NCBI GenBank assembly: GCA_030638205.1
Contig: DAOWFB010000141.1
Span: 1-5,627 of the forward strand
Direction of reading: 5' to 3'
Source of the DNA: Thalassospiraceae bacterium
GTDB taxonomy: Bacteria > Pseudomonadota > Alphaproteobacteria > Rhodospirillales > Magnetovibrionaceae
DNA length: 5,627 bases
Under the pieces are notes generated by a model. It searched no databases. It was not told the origin of the DNA and saw only the letters and a list, made by a program, of their open reading frames with translations. How positions within the stretch are numbered: position 1 is the first letter of the stretch; every line of letters starts with the position of its first letter. This document shows, one piece after another, positions 4,816 through 5,627 of this stretch. A program made the translations under genes and the position numbers.

Positions 4816-5627
4816 ATGGTAAAAAAAGAAACGGGAAGCTCGCATCAGGACGCATCACAAGACAGCGCTGATCTGATAGATGGCGAGGCGGTCATTGCAG
4901 GCGCCGGTGCCGATGCCAGCGTTGCACCCCAATCCAATGAATTTGATGAATGGAAAAAACCTTTTTTCCTACGCTTTCGTGCTGCCTCTATTGGTGGTGC
5001 GGTTTTAAGCGCAATCTGGCTTGGTGCTTCTGCATGGTACATCAGCAACCAGCTTGGCTGGGGGTTGCTGTTTGAGCTTTTGCCCCACGAGCTTGGCGGT
5101 ATGGCAGCCGGCGTTATTACCCCGGTGGCATTATTGTGGATGGTTATAGCATTTTACGAACGCGGCCATGCCCTTCGTAGCGAGACCGAGCATCTTCGTT
5201 GGCAGATACGCCAGCTAACTTATCCTTCGGATCGGGCACAAACTCGTTTTCATGAAATAAGCAAGTCTTTAACTCGTCAGGCCCGTGAACTAAGCAAGGC
5301 ATCGGACGAGGCCATAACCCGTGCCGAAATAATCAACGACCAAATTCGCACCCGTGCGCTTGAACTTTCGCAAGTTTCAGAAGACGCCGATCTTCGTTCG
5401 CAAGCAGTAGCAGAAGCATTATCGCGCCAGACCGAACAATTGCGCGTTGTATCGGAAAAAGCCGAAACCCGCGCTCGTGATGTGGGTGATGTTTTACATC
5501 GCCGTGCATACGAAGTGGCAACCACAACCGACCGCGCATCAACTCGGGCGGAAAAGCTTGGAGATATTCTTAAATTAAGAGCAAGCGAATTACTTGAAGT
5601 TGCAGATAGCAGCTCGACCAAAGCCCG
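4816..5627 (+). CDS. two-transmembrane protein with 25-residue coiled-coil repeats (partial, C-terminus off the edge)
   Basis: The frame opens at ATG 4816, right after an in-frame TGA at 4807, and is still open at the edge (270 codons seen). GGGGAG at 4799-4804 is the likely ribosome site, 11 bases away. Residues 1-54 are polar and Ala/Asp/Ser-rich. Two membrane helices follow at about 56-77 and 95-115, joined by a short loop, so both long ends should face the cytoplasm. From about residue 117 the chain is charged, Ala/Arg/Glu-rich and helix-forming. It consists of consecutive 25-residue units starting at L127, L152, I177, L202, L227 and L252; the last is cut by the edge. Conserved unit positions are hydrophobic 1, Ala 5, Glu/Gln 7, Leu 8, Ser 12, Asp/Glu 13, Ala 15, Thr 17, Arg 18, Ala 19 and Ile/Val 22. 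I do not recognise an exact family. The two-helix, long-coiled-coil layout recalls alphaproteobacterial polarity proteins such as Caulobacter TipN and proteins annotated as apolipoprotein-like, but this is architecture only. Confidence 0.85.
   Translation, partial: MVKKETGSSHQDASQDSADLIDGEAVIAGAGADASVAPQSNEFDEWKKPFFLRFRAASIGGAVLSAIWLGASAWYISNQLGWGLLFELLPHELGGMAAGVITPVALLWMVIAFYERGHALRSETEHLRWQIRQLTYPSDRAQTRFHEISKSLTRQARELSKASDEAITRAEIINDQIRTRALELSQVSEDADLRSQAVAEALSRQTEQLRVVSEKAETRARDVGDVLHRRAYEVATTTDRASTRAEKLGDILKLRASELLEVADSSSTKA

Noticed and set aside
5277..5621. 114-residue minus-strand open frame
   Set aside because: It is antisense to the 25-residue-repeat gene, is rich in Ser/Arg/Ala as expected from the reverse of that repetitive codon use, and has no supporting ribosome site or recognisable domain.

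Overview
The window looks like part of a chromosome from a mid-GC alphaproteobacterium, possibly of the Rhodospirillales type. This rests on the style of the proteins (PdxH, FieF and SDR sequences) and on the two-membrane-helix, long coiled-coil protein at the right edge. It is an inference from protein character, not a database match. No tRNA, rRNA, CRISPR array, transposase or phage gene was seen.

Layout, left to right. At 1-65 the first codons of a leftward gene begin and run off the edge. The divergent control region (66-268) holds a 15-bp tandem repeat and a good sigma70-type promoter facing right. That promoter leads into pdxH (pyridoxamine 5'-phosphate oxidase) and, 22 bp on, a FieF/YiiP-type cation efflux pump that keeps every metal-binding residue of the E. 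coli protein. A tiny leftward gene (1839-2075), convergent with the pump, encodes a 78-residue cysteine-free protein with a predicted ferredoxin-like (HMA-like) fold. It has a perfect AGGAGG ribosome site and a hairpin in its leader. Diverging from it is a 512-residue two-domain protein: an aminoglycoside-phosphotransferase-like kinase fold fused to a P-loop kinase. A classical short-chain dehydrogenase/reductase follows 78 bp later.

The 235-bp gap after the reductase (4581-4815) is the most feature-rich non-coding stretch. It holds three same-strand DnaA-box-like 9-mers at 21 and 23 bp spacing, one of them the perfect TTATCCACA. It also has a terminator-like hairpin with a T6 tail, a 9-bp AT-rich tandem repeat and a candidate promoter. 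Downstream is an open-ended gene (4816 to the edge) for an inner-membrane protein with two transmembrane helices. Its cytoplasmic part is built from consecutive 25-residue alpha-helical repeats, at least five complete plus one cut by the edge.

The housekeeping genes are ordinary. The parts most worth a second look are the 25-residue-repeat coiled-coil protein, the DnaA-box cluster in front of it (either DnaA/cell-cycle control of that gene or a replication-origin-like element), and the leader structure of the small HMA-like gene.
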